64,000 bases of DNA, taken from the NCBI GenBank assembly GCA_036337945.1, contig JAYZDF010000121.1, positions 1-64,000 on the forward strand. Reading direction: 5' to 3'. This DNA is from JAYZDF01 sp036337945 (lineage in GTDB: Bacteria > Myxococcota > Kuafuiibacteriia > Kuafuiibacteriales > Kuafuiibacteriaceae). Under the pieces are notes generated by a model. It was not told the DNA's origin, ran no database searches, and saw only the letters and a list, made by a program, of their open reading frames with translations. Positions within the stretch are counted from its first letter, which is position 1. The number at the start of each line of letters is the position of its first letter. Position numbers and translations under genes: made by a program. Below are positions 1-8,706 of this stretch, piece by piece.

Positions 1-855
1 GCCGGTCGTCACAGAATCCGTAGAGGCTCCACGCTGCAGAGCGCGTCCTACTGCACCCTCTCCAGCATTGTAAGCAGACAATGTTGCTGTCATAAGCTCA
101 TTAGGTGTGAGCTGGGGGAACCTGTTGCGAAGATACTCGCGCTTATTCGCAAAAATTTCGGCGCCTTTTCTGAGGCCTTCCTCAAGAGGCATACCCGAAG
201 CCCTCCAATTACGAGCCCATGGACCAAATGACCCGCTATCTACCTGAGCGAGTCCGTGGCCATGGCCATTGTCTCCAATGACGTTACGCCCTCGCGTTTC
301 TCTACTCACAATCCCAGCGAGAATAGACGGAGGAATATCGTAGTGTTTGGCTATCCGGCCTATCGTCGTGGATAAATTTTGGATTCTCGGAAGGTCTTCG
401 CTGGCCTCGCGCAAACCTCTCCCATGAGGCTGAGAAATGGGGATCTGAGTCGCCCTTTGGGTTCGTCTCGGCGTCCCTGAGGGCAAGAGATTCATATCGC
501 TTTGATTCAAACCCCCGCCTCCGAGTGCTTGCTTCGTCCACGACGACTGGGTTTTTCTCATCGGCCCTGCAGATTGAGGCCACACGCCGTTTTGCTGCGC
601 ACGGCCAAAATTCCTATTCTGAGCCATTTGATAGGGAAAGCCGTTCAATGGACTCTGTTGATTCAATTGCCCCATTAGCGCTTGGATAAACTTCAGCAAT
701 ATCTGAGTAAGAATGTGTATCTCCCGCTCAGATAGCTGGCGGACAGGATCCGCTACCAACGGATTTGCAGTGGGCGCAACACACTCAGACAAACAACTTT
801 GATAACCAAGACGTGGATTCACATCTAAAAACGAACTGACTTGACCAACCCTCAC
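1..855 (-). CDS. Goose-type lysozyme / SLT-like peptidoglycan lytic protein (3' part beyond window)
   Basis: The reading frame runs off the left edge, so the C-terminus is missing. About 285 residues are visible. The first ~150 are a low-complexity Gln/Pro/Arg-rich region without a signal peptide. From about residue 165 there is a lysozyme-like domain: a segment ILAGIVSRE with the candidate catalytic Glu near residue 186, then GDNGHGHGLAQVD (family G and SLT folds have G-x-G-L-x-Q-V-D here), and later YNAGEGAV, the conserved SLT YNAG motif. Such enzymes cleave the glycan strands of peptidoglycan. The start is uncertain: there is no ATG near the 5' end. I chose GTG at 855 because GAGG lies nine bases upstream; GTG at 870 is the alternative. 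The absence of a signal peptide suggests non-Sec export or a structural or secretion-machine role (inference). Confidence 0.7.
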   Translation of the reverse strand, partial: MRVGQVSSFLDVNPRLGYQSCLSECVAPTANPLVADPVRQLSEREIHILTQILLKFIQALMGQLNQQSPLNGFPYQMAQNRNFGRAQQNGVWPQSAGPMRKTQSSWTKQALGGGGLNQSDMNLLPSGTPRRTQRATQIPISQPHGRGLREASEDLPRIQNLSTTIGRIAKHYDIPPSILAGIVSRETRGRNVIGDNGHGHGLAQVDSGSFGPWARNWRASGMPLEEGLRKGAEIFANKREYLRNRFPQLTPNELMTATLSAYNAGEGAVGRALQRGASTDSVTTG

Positions 856-921
856 AACTTTTATCCTCACTCACTTCAAGCGATGCCAACCCACACCATC
901 ATGGGAGTACTGATACGCCAT

Positions 922-987
922 GCGCTAAGAGCGCAGTGCAGACACTGCTATCACTTGAGTCATTTCGAGCGGTGCACCATTCACCGC
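922..987. repeat. Cluster of short perfect inverted repeats between divergent genes
   Basis: Three perfect stems lie within 66 bases: GCGCT/AGCGC (922-934), GCAGTG/CACTGC (933-948) and GCGGTG/CACCGC (969-987). The 12-mer ACTGCTATCACT occurs at 944-955 and again at 1064-1075, exactly 120 bases apart. The region lies between the lysozyme-like gene (minus) and the phosphatase gene (plus); no gene is evident in 871-1167. It could be a folded leader of the lysozyme-like mRNA or binding sites. Function unknown. Confidence 0.4.
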
Positions 988-1129
988 AAACCCTCACGGG
1001 CAACGTCAGCAAGATTGAGGCCAAGTTAAATCCATATATTTTCAGTGACTTACAAGGATGGCGACTGCTATCACTGCACCTACCAGTGTGCAGATCTAAT
1101 CTTATATAGTGGAATATGCACACAAAGCA

Positions 1130-1160
1130 TTGGGAACTCAGAGGCTTATCGTTCTACACT
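1130..1160 (+). promoter_or_regulatory. Candidate sigma-70 promoter of the PhoD-like gene
   Basis: TTGGGA (1130-1135) and TACACT (1155-1160) are 19 bases apart, and GTG at 1168 follows the -10 box by only seven bases. Transcription would start at or next to the start codon, so the mRNA would be leaderless. No Shine-Dalgarno sequence precedes the GTG. The -35 is imperfect and the spacer long. Confidence 0.4.
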
Positions 1161-1167
1161 CTGGCCA

Positions 1168-2634
1168 GTGAGTGACTTCAAAATTACCCGTCGCCAGCTT
1201 CTCGCAGCGACGGCCACGTCCGCTGTGTTCGTTCCCGCCGTTTCCGGATGCGGAACAGAGGAATCGTCCGACGCCGGTCCCAAAGTAGCCCCCCCAGAAC
1301 CTCCTCCCAATGATAACGCTACAGCTCTCGTATTGAATCCAGATGCGATTGTAGAAGACCTGGAAACTTTTGAGATGGGCGTCCAGTCCGGTGCCATGAC
1401 TTCGGATTCGGCTATTCTATGGACCTACGCGGCGGACAATCGCGACAAGGAACTTATTGTTTGGCGCGACTCTGGTTCAGAGGACTCTATTTTGGTTGCC
1501 TATCGAGCCAAGTTGGTCCCTGTCGAAGGATATATAAAAACGAGAGTAGAAGGCTTAGGTGTCGGGCGGTACTCCTTTGCTTTTTTCGACTTCAACGGTC
1601 AAGAACTCACAGCTCGAAGCACAATCGGTTCATTTCGTACGGCTTTCGCTGAAGGGGATCTAAGACCGCTGACCATAGCTGGAATGACTTGCAGCAGCAT
1701 GCGCAATGCGCCCTTCACATCTCTCGGATTGACCGCCGGTCTTAATGCCGATGTGTACTGCCACCTCGGCGATATGACTTACAATGATGGCGCGAGGGAC
1801 AAAGACGACTACCGTCGCTATTGGCGAGAAACACTGTCAGAAAAAGGATATTTACAAGCTCTGCCAAAAACCGGGATGTACAGCACCTGGGACGACCACG
1901 AGATCACAAACAATTTTGATCCAGAAAGAATGGCGCTCGAACAACCGGAGCGATTACTCGCAGCGAAGCAGGCATACTTTGAGCATTTACCCAATGATGA
2001 AGGTGAAAACTTTCGCGTATGGCACTCATACCGGTGGGGCCATACCGCCGAATTTTTTGTGCTCGATAGTCGCAGCGAAAGGCTTCCAAGTACTCGCCAA
2101 AGTGAAAAGCCGATCTACATCAGCGAAGAGCAAATGCAATGGCTCAAAGACGGTCTGAAGAACAGCCCGTGTAAATATAAAGTTCTTCTTAACTCTGTAC
2201 CAATGACCGAATTACTCGGCGTGTGGGAAGCGGCCGACGCAGATAGATGGCAAGGCTACGAAGTTCAAAGACGTGAGTTATTGGATTTTCTTACCGACAA
2301 CCGAATTCGAGGAGTTCTCTTTCTCAGTGGGGATTTTCACTTTGGATACATTGCGAAAGTCGAACGGCTCGGCCCGAACGAAAAGCAGCTAGAGATTGCG
2401 GTAGGCCCAACCGCGAACGGCCCGAATCCTCTCGCAGTTTTAGCTGAAACCGGAGACCTTTCAGCTGACGACCTCTTTCCTCCCGATCAATTCATACATT
2501 TCAGCGGCTCTTGGTCCGCTGCGACGCTTATTGAGCTCGACCCGCTCAACGAAAAGATAAGAGTTAAGCATATCGACGGCCGTGAAGACAGCTATAACGA
2601 GCTTCTCTACGATGGTGAAATAGATTTCGGATGA
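1168..2634 (+). CDS. PhoD-like alkaline phosphatase/phosphodiesterase, Tat lipoprotein
   Basis: A 488-residue metallophosphoesterase of the PhoD family, expected to hydrolyse phosphomonoesters or diesters outside the cytoplasm. The N-terminus shows a twin-arginine signal (TRRQLLAATA, Arg at 8-9) followed by a lipobox VSGC (Cys 28), so it is probably exported folded and lipid-anchored. PhoD signatures are HLGDMTYNDG (~200), TWDDHEITNN (~240) and LSGDFHFG (~385), which carry the metal-binding Asp, Asn and His residues. The frame is open upstream to 1045, but the GTG at 1168 puts the Tat motif at the usual distance from the start and sits seven bases after a -10-like box; the upstream extension is not signal-like. 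It converges with the HAD gene, the two stops being eight bases apart. Phosphate starvation control is plausible, but I see no clear Pho box. Confidence 0.9.
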   Translation: MSDFKITRRQLLAATATSAVFVPAVSGCGTEESSDAGPKVAPPEPPPNDNATALVLNPDAIVEDLETFEMGVQSGAMTSDSAILWTYAADNRDKELIVWRDSGSEDSILVAYRAKLVPVEGYIKTRVEGLGVGRYSFAFFDFNGQELTARSTIGSFRTAFAEGDLRPLTIAGMTCSSMRNAPFTSLGLTAGLNADVYCHLGDMTYNDGARDKDDYRRYWRETLSEKGYLQALPKTGMYSTWDDHEITNNFDPERMALEQPERLLAAKQAYFEHLPNDEGENFRVWHSYRWGHTAEFFVLDSRSERLPSTRQSEKPIYISEEQMQWLKDGLKNSPCKYKVLLNSVPMTELLGVWEAADADRWQGYEVQRRELLDFLTDNRIRGVLFLSGDFHFGYIAKVERLGPNEKQLEIAVGPTANGPNPLAVLAETGDLSADDLFPPDQFIHFSGSWSAATLIELDPLNEKIRVKHIDGREDSYNELLYDGEIDFG

Positions 2635-2641
2635 TTCTTGA

Positions 2642-3322
2642 TCAGCGCTGCCAGCGCCCACCTGGCAGTAAATATTTTAGAGCAGCTGAAAGATCTGCCT
2701 CTATTCGATCCGGATTAGCTTTAATTTGTAGTTCCTTTTTCCTGTGCCCGTTCTCTAGGAGCCACACCTCAAACCGGAGGGCACGAGCAGCTTGGACATC
2801 TGTTTCAGTGTCTCCAATGTAAACTACTTGAGTTGGCAGAATACGATACCTTTTGCGTATATGATCGGCTTTGGTTTTCCACCGGATATCTTTATCAGGG
2901 CGCCGCAACTTCGGAGGAGCGCCGCTGAGAACCGCAGCGAAGTATTTGCTTAGCTCGAGAGTTTCCAGTTGTTGTTCTAAGTTCTCATGATTCTTGCGGA
3001 GTGTTACCAAGCAAATAGGTGTCTTCGTGTATAACTTTCCTAGTGCGGTAGTGACTCCCTCGCGTACGTCGTCCATTGCCAGCATTTCCGGCGTTTCCAC
3101 TCGTTCGTTAAAACGTTCCACGAATTTGTCAAATTTCGTCGGGAACAGACGGGATTTCTTGAGAATGTCTTTTACCGGTTTTCCTTCTGTTCTAAGACCC
3201 CAGTATTCAGCCTCTGGAATGGGTACTCCTCTCAAATCAGCTTGTGACAGAAGTTCGACATACGTGGCATAATGCCGACGCTTGCAATCTACCAGTGTGC
3301 CATCCAAATCAACATAAAGCAT
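2642..3322 (-). CDS. HAD-superfamily hydrolase (phosphoglycolate phosphatase-like)
   Basis: A 226-residue cytoplasmic haloacid-dehalogenase-like phosphatase. Motif I is DLDGT at residues 5-9 (nucleophile Asp5, acid Asp7), motif II is Thr107 in LVTLRK, motif III a Lys near 149-151, and motif IV is GDTETD at 170-175, which binds Mg2+. A helical cap lies between residues ~15 and 90. The length and motif order fit the Gph/PhnX-type subfamily; the substrate cannot be told from sequence. It lies 15 bases downstream of purD, but has its own candidate promoter inside the purD 3' end, so it may be only loosely coupled to purine synthesis. Confidence 0.85.
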   Translation of the reverse strand: MLYVDLDGTLVDCKRRHYATYVELLSQADLRGVPIPEAEYWGLRTEGKPVKDILKKSRLFPTKFDKFVERFNERVETPEMLAMDDVREGVTTALGKLYTKTPICLVTLRKNHENLEQQLETLELSKYFAAVLSGAPPKLRRPDKDIRWKTKADHIRKRYRILPTQVVYIGDTETDVQAARALRFEVWLLENGHRKKELQIKANPDRIEADLSAALKYLLPGGRWQR

Positions 3323-3331
3323 CGTAGGAAG

Positions 3332-3361
3332 ACTGTATCAGGACTTTGATGTCGACCTCAA
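3332..3361 (-). promoter_or_regulatory. Candidate promoter of the HAD hydrolase gene
   Basis: On the minus strand TTGAGG (3361-3356), an 18-base spacer, and TACAGT (3337-3332) precede ATG at 3322 by nine bases. There is no Shine-Dalgarno sequence. It overlaps the end of purD. Confidence 0.35.
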
Positions 3362-4609
3362 AGCCCTGTGTCCAATATCACGCCTAAACTGTAACCCAGG
3401 CCAACAAATTTTTTGCACCCCTTGGTATGCAAATGCCAAGGCATCTACCAGGCTTTGACCTATCCCTGTCACAGCCAGGACTCTTCCACCAGAGGTAATA
3501 ATCTCGCCGCTATTCTCGCCGGGTGCAGTACCAGCGTGGAACAAAATTGTAGTCTCATTATCGACTTCCGGACATCCTTCAATCATATCCCCAACTCTTG
3601 GAGCCTTAGGATAGCCTTCTGCAGCGACGACAACGGTAGCTGCATACTCAGGTTTTAGTCGAATCGGCGTCGAACCCAGTTCTCCTTTCGCGGCCGCAAG
3701 GAAAATCTCGTATGCATCCTCATCCATTAGGGGCAATATGACTTGGGTTTCAGGATCACCAAGGCGTACGTTGTATTCGAGAACTCTTGGTCCGTTCGAC
3801 GTAAGCATCAAGCCAACATAAAGGAAGCCGCAAAAAGGGATACCTCGGCTGCGCAGTTCTTCAATAACTGGTCGAAGACAAGTCTGCTCAACATCGCGCA
3901 GAAGCTCCTCCGTACCAAGCGGTGCTGGCGCGTATGCTCCCATACCCCCAGTATTTGGACCCGTGTCACCTTCTCCAATCCGTTTGTGGTCTTGAGACGG
4001 CGCTAATAAACGAAGGTTCTCACCATCAACAATTGCGATTACAGAAAGTTCTTCGCCCTCTAACTTCTCCTCAACGACTAAAGAGTCATGCTTGCCAAAC
4101 AGCTCTGCAATAGCCTCCCGAGCAGATTCAATATTATCGCAGACGATGACACCCTTCCCGCCCGCGAGACCATCTGCTTTCACTGCAACCCGGCCAGCCA
4201 TCGTTTCTGCGAAAGCTATTGCCTCTTCTAGATTTCCGCATTTCCTCCATGCTGCCGTCGGAACATTTGCAGCGTGCATAATTTCTTTTGCGAAGGCTTT
4301 ACTTCCTTCCAAGCGAGCAGCTTCTTTACACGGACCGAGAACCGGAATTTGTTCACGTATTAACTCATCGGCTAATCCCGCGACGAGAGGAGCTTCAGGA
4401 CCAACGATGACTAAATCAACTTGATGGGATTTTGCAGTTCTGACCAGCTGTTCAACATCGGTCGCTGAGACTTCAATATTCTCACCCAGTAAAGAAGTAC
4501 CGTAATTTCCCGGCGCAATCAGAAGATCCGGTTTAGACTGAGACTTTTTTAGAACATGCGCAATGCAGTGTTCGCGTCCGCCACTGCCAACTACTAAAAC
4601 TTTTGCCAT
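3338..4609 (-). CDS. purD: Phosphoribosylamine--glycine ligase
   Basis: PurD (GARS), 423 residues, the usual full length. It joins 5-phosphoribosylamine and glycine with ATP, the second step of de novo purine synthesis. The N-domain begins KVLVVGSGGREH; the ATP-grasp domain includes VKADGLAGGKGV (~145) and the family signature RLGDPETQV (~283). All expected blocks are present and it ends with a normal C-domain. It starts 12 bases downstream of the TPR gene stop, so the two are probably cotranscribed; only a weak GAG precedes the ATG. purH lies on the other side of the TPR gene on the same strand, making a purD-TPR-purH gene string. Confidence 0.97.
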   Translation of the reverse strand: MAKVLVVGSGGREHCIAHVLKKSQSKPDLLIAPGNYGTSLLGENIEVSATDVEQLVRTAKSHQVDLVIVGPEAPLVAGLADELIREQIPVLGPCKEAARLEGSKAFAKEIMHAANVPTAAWRKCGNLEEAIAFAETMAGRVAVKADGLAGGKGVIVCDNIESAREAIAELFGKHDSLVVEEKLEGEELSVIAIVDGENLRLLAPSQDHKRIGEGDTGPNTGGMGAYAPAPLGTEELLRDVEQTCLRPVIEELRSRGIPFCGFLYVGLMLTSNGPRVLEYNVRLGDPETQVILPLMDEDAYEIFLAAAKGELGSTPIRLKPEYAATVVVAAEGYPKAPRVGDMIEGCPEVDNETTILFHAGTAPGENSGEIITSGGRVLAVTGIGQSLVDALAFAYQGVQKICWPGLQFRRDIGHRALRSTSKS

Positions 4610-4621
4610 TACGCTCTATGC

Positions 4622-6934
4622 TCAATAACCTGCGGCAAGAAGCAAGCGTCTTGTTGTACGAAATTTCGGGTACAAGCGATACGCCTCCAACAACTCTTTG
4701 ATTGCCTCATTTTTTTTGCCTGCCTCGATTGCAATCGCAGCGAGTTCAACTTTAGCGATAGTCAACCCAGGCGAACTCAAGAGCGCTGTGTCATACGAAG
4801 CTTTGGCCTCAGCCGTTTTACCCATCGACTTCTGCACACGAGCAAGCATAAGTTGACCGATAATCGAAGAGCGATCAATTTCAAGCAGGGTTTGTGTATC
4901 CTTCAGGCAATCTTCAAACTTCTCCTGCTCAAAAGCTGAATAAACTTGATAAAGGCGGGCGAGTGTATTGTCCTTGTCCGCTTTCAATGCAGATTGATTT
5001 GTGCGCTGAAAACCTTTCGAATCCCCGGTAAAGTACAAAAGTACAGCTAATACACTGAATGCTTCCGCTACCTTCATTCTTGATTTAGAAGTTGGGCGCA
5101 AATATTTACGAACCATCTGCCACGTCTTTAACTTCGTTGCGTAGGGGTCCTGCACCATCCGTGCGCCGTTTTCCTTGGGGTCGATCGAGCCTATGGCTTT
5201 CGCAACCGTAGTGGCTTTCTCCGGCAAGTTCATCGCGAGGTAGGCGGCATATTGAACGGCGAGAATTCTCGGATCATCCAACCCGCTTTTCACTGCACCC
5301 TCAAGTAGTTTAGCAGCACGAGAAGGGAGCTTACTTTCGATATTGCCGATCGCATTAATAACGATCGCATCAACGGATTCTTTATTGCGATTGAGAACTA
5401 TTTCAGACTGAGCGACCGCTTTGGTCGCATTTCCCGCAAGCAAAGCTGCTTCGGCGAGGATCAGACTGGAAGCGAGCATGTCAGATTCCTCTTCTCGATA
5501 TTCCTTCGCACTTTTATACGCTTTCGCGAGGTTGCCAGACATGAGATGAGCATGAGCAGAGCCAAGATGTGCGACGCGTCGCAGCTCCGGTGTTGTGCCT
5601 CTTCCATAGATGACGGCATTGAAATGCTTTAGTGAAAGCTCTGGCTTCAGTTGCAGCAAATAAGTATTTCCAAGACGTATGTGCCCTGCCAAACGATTAC
5701 CTCGACCCTGCACCGCATTTTCGTAGTGGATTTGTGCTTTGCGCAACTCGCCCAGCTCAACTTGTATATCCCCCGCTAAATTATGAAGAGCCGCATCTCG
5801 GGGCGCGCGTTCAATCCGCTTATTCAAAATCTTCAGCGAATACGCAAAGCGACCCTCTTTGAGCTGCGCGGCGGCCATCAAGCGCATCGCGCGAGCTAAG
5901 TTGGGGCGTTGAGTCAGGACGTTTGCAAGCTCTTCAATGGCGAGCTTACGGTTTACTTCAAGGTAGGTTTCAGCAAGCTGAACTCTTGCGCGAGCGTCTT
6001 TTGGATCTGTGGTGATAACTTGCTCCGCGAACTCTCGACTGCCTGAACTATTGCCGGCCGCGAAGGCTAATGCAGCCCTCGCTCGAGCAATATATGCATT
6101 TTCTTCGGGCAAGGGCTCGGCATAGTCTAAAGCTGAGCGACAGATTTTAAGTTCTTGTTCCGTCAGAGAATTACCACGCCATACGGCCAAGTTCTCTACG
6201 AACAAACCGATCGCTTTTGGAGATTGTGGATCGAGCACCAAAGCTCGTTTGAGCGAATCATCCGCCTCTTCATAGTCGGCCCAAGTATCAAGCTCATGCT
6301 TTTTCTCAGCTTTTGTAATGAACTCGGTGGGCAAACCTTGGACTTGGCCCAAAGCCAATCGCCAAACCTGTAACCATTCAGATAAGGGGTTTGGTTTCTG
6401 GTTTGGTTTACTCTTGTCGTTAGAGACGAGCTTCGCGACATCGGCAAGCGCGGGAACCTGCTTTTGGATTTCAACTCTGAAGTAATAAGCAGCCCCTGAG
6501 ACCAAGATCAACGTCACGACAAATAAGAAAATAGGCATCCCGCGACTAGAGCTTTTTTGCGTAGTTGGGGCGACGCTGACTCGACGTGATGATTTTCGAG
6601 GAGCGACACTGACCGCTCGAGGCACCGCTGATACCGCTTCCTCTTTCAGGATACCGAGGAAGGCTTTGCGGCGAACCTGATGTTCCTCACAAAGCCCAAT
6701 GGTCTGGTCAAAATCGTCCGTAAGCTTGCGACCACAATCTTGGCAAAGGGTTGCAACACCACTAACTGTAGTTCTCGCTTTACCACCACTTCGTGAAGAA
6801 CCTGTAGTTACCCCAGCGGTAGATACTAAGGTCACATGCCCACAATGCGGGCATTGCGCGCCCACAGGTTCGTCAGATAAGACATCGTCTTTAACCGAAA
6901 AAGCCGATGAACATTTTTCACATTCAATTCGCAT
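4622..6934 (-). CDS. Zinc-ribbon, single-TM, TPR repeat protein
   Basis: A 770-residue protein. Residues 1-35 form an MJ0042-type zinc ribbon (CEKC then CPHC), followed by a second CQDC...C..H cluster near 65-85. A basic, Ser/Arg-rich linker leads to one transmembrane helix (~133-152: FLFVVTLILVSGAAYYF), and the remainder is a long array of TPR-like helical pairs (e.g. AGDIQVELGELRKAQIHYENA). The ribbon is expected in the cytoplasm and the TPR array outside. This architecture is frequent in myxobacterial proteins near motility, secretion or kinase genes, but no specific role can be assigned here. It is sandwiched between purD and purH, probably in the same transcript as purD. No catalytic domain is visible. 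Confidence 0.85.
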   Translation of the reverse strand: MRIECEKCSSAFSVKDDVLSDEPVGAQCPHCGHVTLVSTAGVTTGSSRSGGKARTTVSGVATLCQDCGRKLTDDFDQTIGLCEEHQVRRKAFLGILKEEAVSAVPRAVSVAPRKSSRRVSVAPTTQKSSSRGMPIFLFVVTLILVSGAAYYFRVEIQKQVPALADVAKLVSNDKSKPNQKPNPLSEWLQVWRLALGQVQGLPTEFITKAEKKHELDTWADYEEADDSLKRALVLDPQSPKAIGLFVENLAVWRGNSLTEQELKICRSALDYAEPLPEENAYIARARAALAFAAGNSSGSREFAEQVITTDPKDARARVQLAETYLEVNRKLAIEELANVLTQRPNLARAMRLMAAAQLKEGRFAYSLKILNKRIERAPRDAALHNLAGDIQVELGELRKAQIHYENAVQGRGNRLAGHIRLGNTYLLQLKPELSLKHFNAVIYGRGTTPELRRVAHLGSAHAHLMSGNLAKAYKSAKEYREEESDMLASSLILAEAALLAGNATKAVAQSEIVLNRNKESVDAIVINAIGNIESKLPSRAAKLLEGAVKSGLDDPRILAVQYAAYLAMNLPEKATTVAKAIGSIDPKENGARMVQDPYATKLKTWQMVRKYLRPTSKSRMKVAEAFSVLAVLLYFTGDSKGFQRTNQSALKADKDNTLARLYQVYSAFEQEKFEDCLKDTQTLLEIDRSSIIGQLMLARVQKSMGKTAEAKASYDTALLSSPGLTIAKVELAAIAIEAGKKNEAIKELLEAYRLYPKFRTTRRLLLAAGY

Positions 6935-7099
6935 GCGCGACGAGACTGCTTATATCCTCATATGGACCTTAGGGCGACTTTCGAGGGCAGTGAGATCAAA
7001 TAAATTTTGTGAGAGTCAATGACCATGTTCCGCTGAATTCAAGCCGAGAAACAGCTGAACCAGCCGACAAGCCTAGGGTTAACTCGACCATCTAAACGT

Positions 7100-8659
7100 T
7101 TAATGTCGAAAGTGTCGGAATCCGGTCATTAGCATCGCCAAACCGTGTTCATTGGCGGCCGCAATGACCTCTTCATCTCGCACACTTCCGCCCGGTTGCA
7201 CGATGGCGGTCGCACCAGCTTCGGCGAGAGCATCTACACCGTCCCGAAATGGGAAGAAAGCGTCCGAAGCAACAACGCTTCCCTTCAGCGCGTCTCCACC
7301 TTTCAATTGGCAGAGTTTCACAGAATCAATTCGACTCATTTGTCCGGCCCCTACGGCAACTACTCGGTCAGCATGACCGAATACAATAGCGTTTGAGCGA
7401 ACATGCTTTGCCACCAACCAATTCGTTTTCAATGCTTCAAGTTCAGCTTGAGAAGGCTGTCGACTGGTGACAACTTTCGCATCGGCAACTTCGGAAGCGG
7501 GATCATTTCTGAAGTCACGGTTCTGCATGAGAACACCACCGCTGACGCACCGTAGCTCCGGAGCGAGTCGTTTTGGCATCTCTGCAGAGCCCATTTCAAG
7601 CAACCGCAAGTTCTTTTTCTTCATCAAAATGGCTTTCGCTTCCTCTGAGAAACTTGGCGCCATAATCACTTCGATAAAGGTCTCCGCCAAAAACGTTGCG
7701 GCCGCTTCATTGACCGGTTTGCCTATCGCCACAACAGAGCCGAAAGCAGAAACCGGATCTACGGCTCGGGCTAGAGTTAGTGCCTGCAATAGGTCTGGAT
7801 GTCTGGCCGCGCCACAGGGATTATTGTGCTTAATATAAACTGCCGAATCTGGGCCAAGATCTAATGCCAAGTTCCAGGCACTGTCAGCATCAAGAAGATT
7901 ATTGTAAGACAGAGCTTTGCCATGCAATTGCTCCGTGTTTGCGAGAGGTCCAAGTTTGTCATCACTGCGAGTGTAAAACGCCGCTGACTGGTGTGGATTC
8001 TCGCCATACCGTAATGATTGAACTTTATCTAAACGCACAAGTTTCGTGCGCTCGAATTCCGTCGCGTCTTCGCTTTGAATATCTAAGTATTGTGAGACCG
8101 CATGATCATAAATGGAGGTATGCTTGAACACTTTGCGCGCAAACAACAATCGTTGTTCATCGCTCAAACCTTTATCATTATTTAGACCATCAAGTACGGT
8201 TGAGTAATCTTCAGGATCAGTCACTGGAAGGACGTGATGAAAGTTTTTGGCCGCTGCTCTTAGAAGCGTGGGCCCGCCAATATCGATTTGTTCAAGAACG
8301 TCACGCAATTCAAGCTCTGCATTCGCTGCAGCCTTTTCAAAGGCGTAGAGGTTCACGACGACCAGTTCAAATGGCGTGATTTCGTGCTCCTTTAGGGCGC
8401 TGACATCGGAATCAAGATGCATCCGGGCTAGAACACCACCGTGAATTTTCGGATGTAAGGTCTTAACTCTTCCATCTAGTATCTCTGGGAAACCAGTGAC
8501 CGAGCTAACGTCGGTCACATCGATGTTCGCTTCTCGCAAAACGCGAGCCGTCCCGCCCGTCGAAATGATTTCGAAACCAATTTCAGCGAGGCCTTTCGCA
8601 AAATCTGCAATGCCGGATTTGTCTGTTACGCTTATAAGCGCACGTCTTGGAAAACTCAC
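7100..8659 (-). CDS. purH: Bifunctional AICAR transformylase / IMP cyclohydrolase
   Basis: PurH, 519 residues, catalyses the last two steps to IMP: formyl transfer from 10-formyl-THF to AICAR, then ring closure. The N-terminal cyclohydrolase domain shows VTGFPEILDGRVKTLHPKIHGG; the transformylase domain shows RYGENPHQ, KALSYNNLLD, and YIKHNNPCGAA, and the C-terminal end has the family pattern PGGSVRDEE. Length and motifs are normal. GTG is the likely start at 8659; no clear Shine-Dalgarno sequence is visible. It is 47 bases downstream of the sigma-region-4 gene on the same strand. Confidence 0.97.
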   Translation of the reverse strand: MSFPRRALISVTDKSGIADFAKGLAEIGFEIISTGGTARVLREANIDVTDVSSVTGFPEILDGRVKTLHPKIHGGVLARMHLDSDVSALKEHEITPFELVVVNLYAFEKAAANAELELRDVLEQIDIGGPTLLRAAAKNFHHVLPVTDPEDYSTVLDGLNNDKGLSDEQRLLFARKVFKHTSIYDHAVSQYLDIQSEDATEFERTKLVRLDKVQSLRYGENPHQSAAFYTRSDDKLGPLANTEQLHGKALSYNNLLDADSAWNLALDLGPDSAVYIKHNNPCGAARHPDLLQALTLARAVDPVSAFGSVVAIGKPVNEAAATFLAETFIEVIMAPSFSEEAKAILMKKKNLRLLEMGSAEMPKRLAPELRCVSGGVLMQNRDFRNDPASEVADAKVVTSRQPSQAELEALKTNWLVAKHVRSNAIVFGHADRVVAVGAGQMSRIDSVKLCQLKGGDALKGSVVASDAFFPFRDGVDALAEAGATAIVQPGGSVRDEEVIAAANEHGLAMLMTGFRHFRH

Positions 8660-8706
8660 ACCGGTCAGCTAACAAATAGGCCCACCGGGGTCATCGATAA
8701 AATCGA

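Noticed and set aside
302..583. 93-residue frame on the minus strand
   Set aside because: It is a shadow of the lysozyme-like frame, which is open through the same bases and carries recognisable motifs.
1045..1167. N-terminal extension of the PhoD-like frame
   Set aside because: It has no signal features, puts the Tat motif 49 residues from the start, and lies over the candidate promoter.
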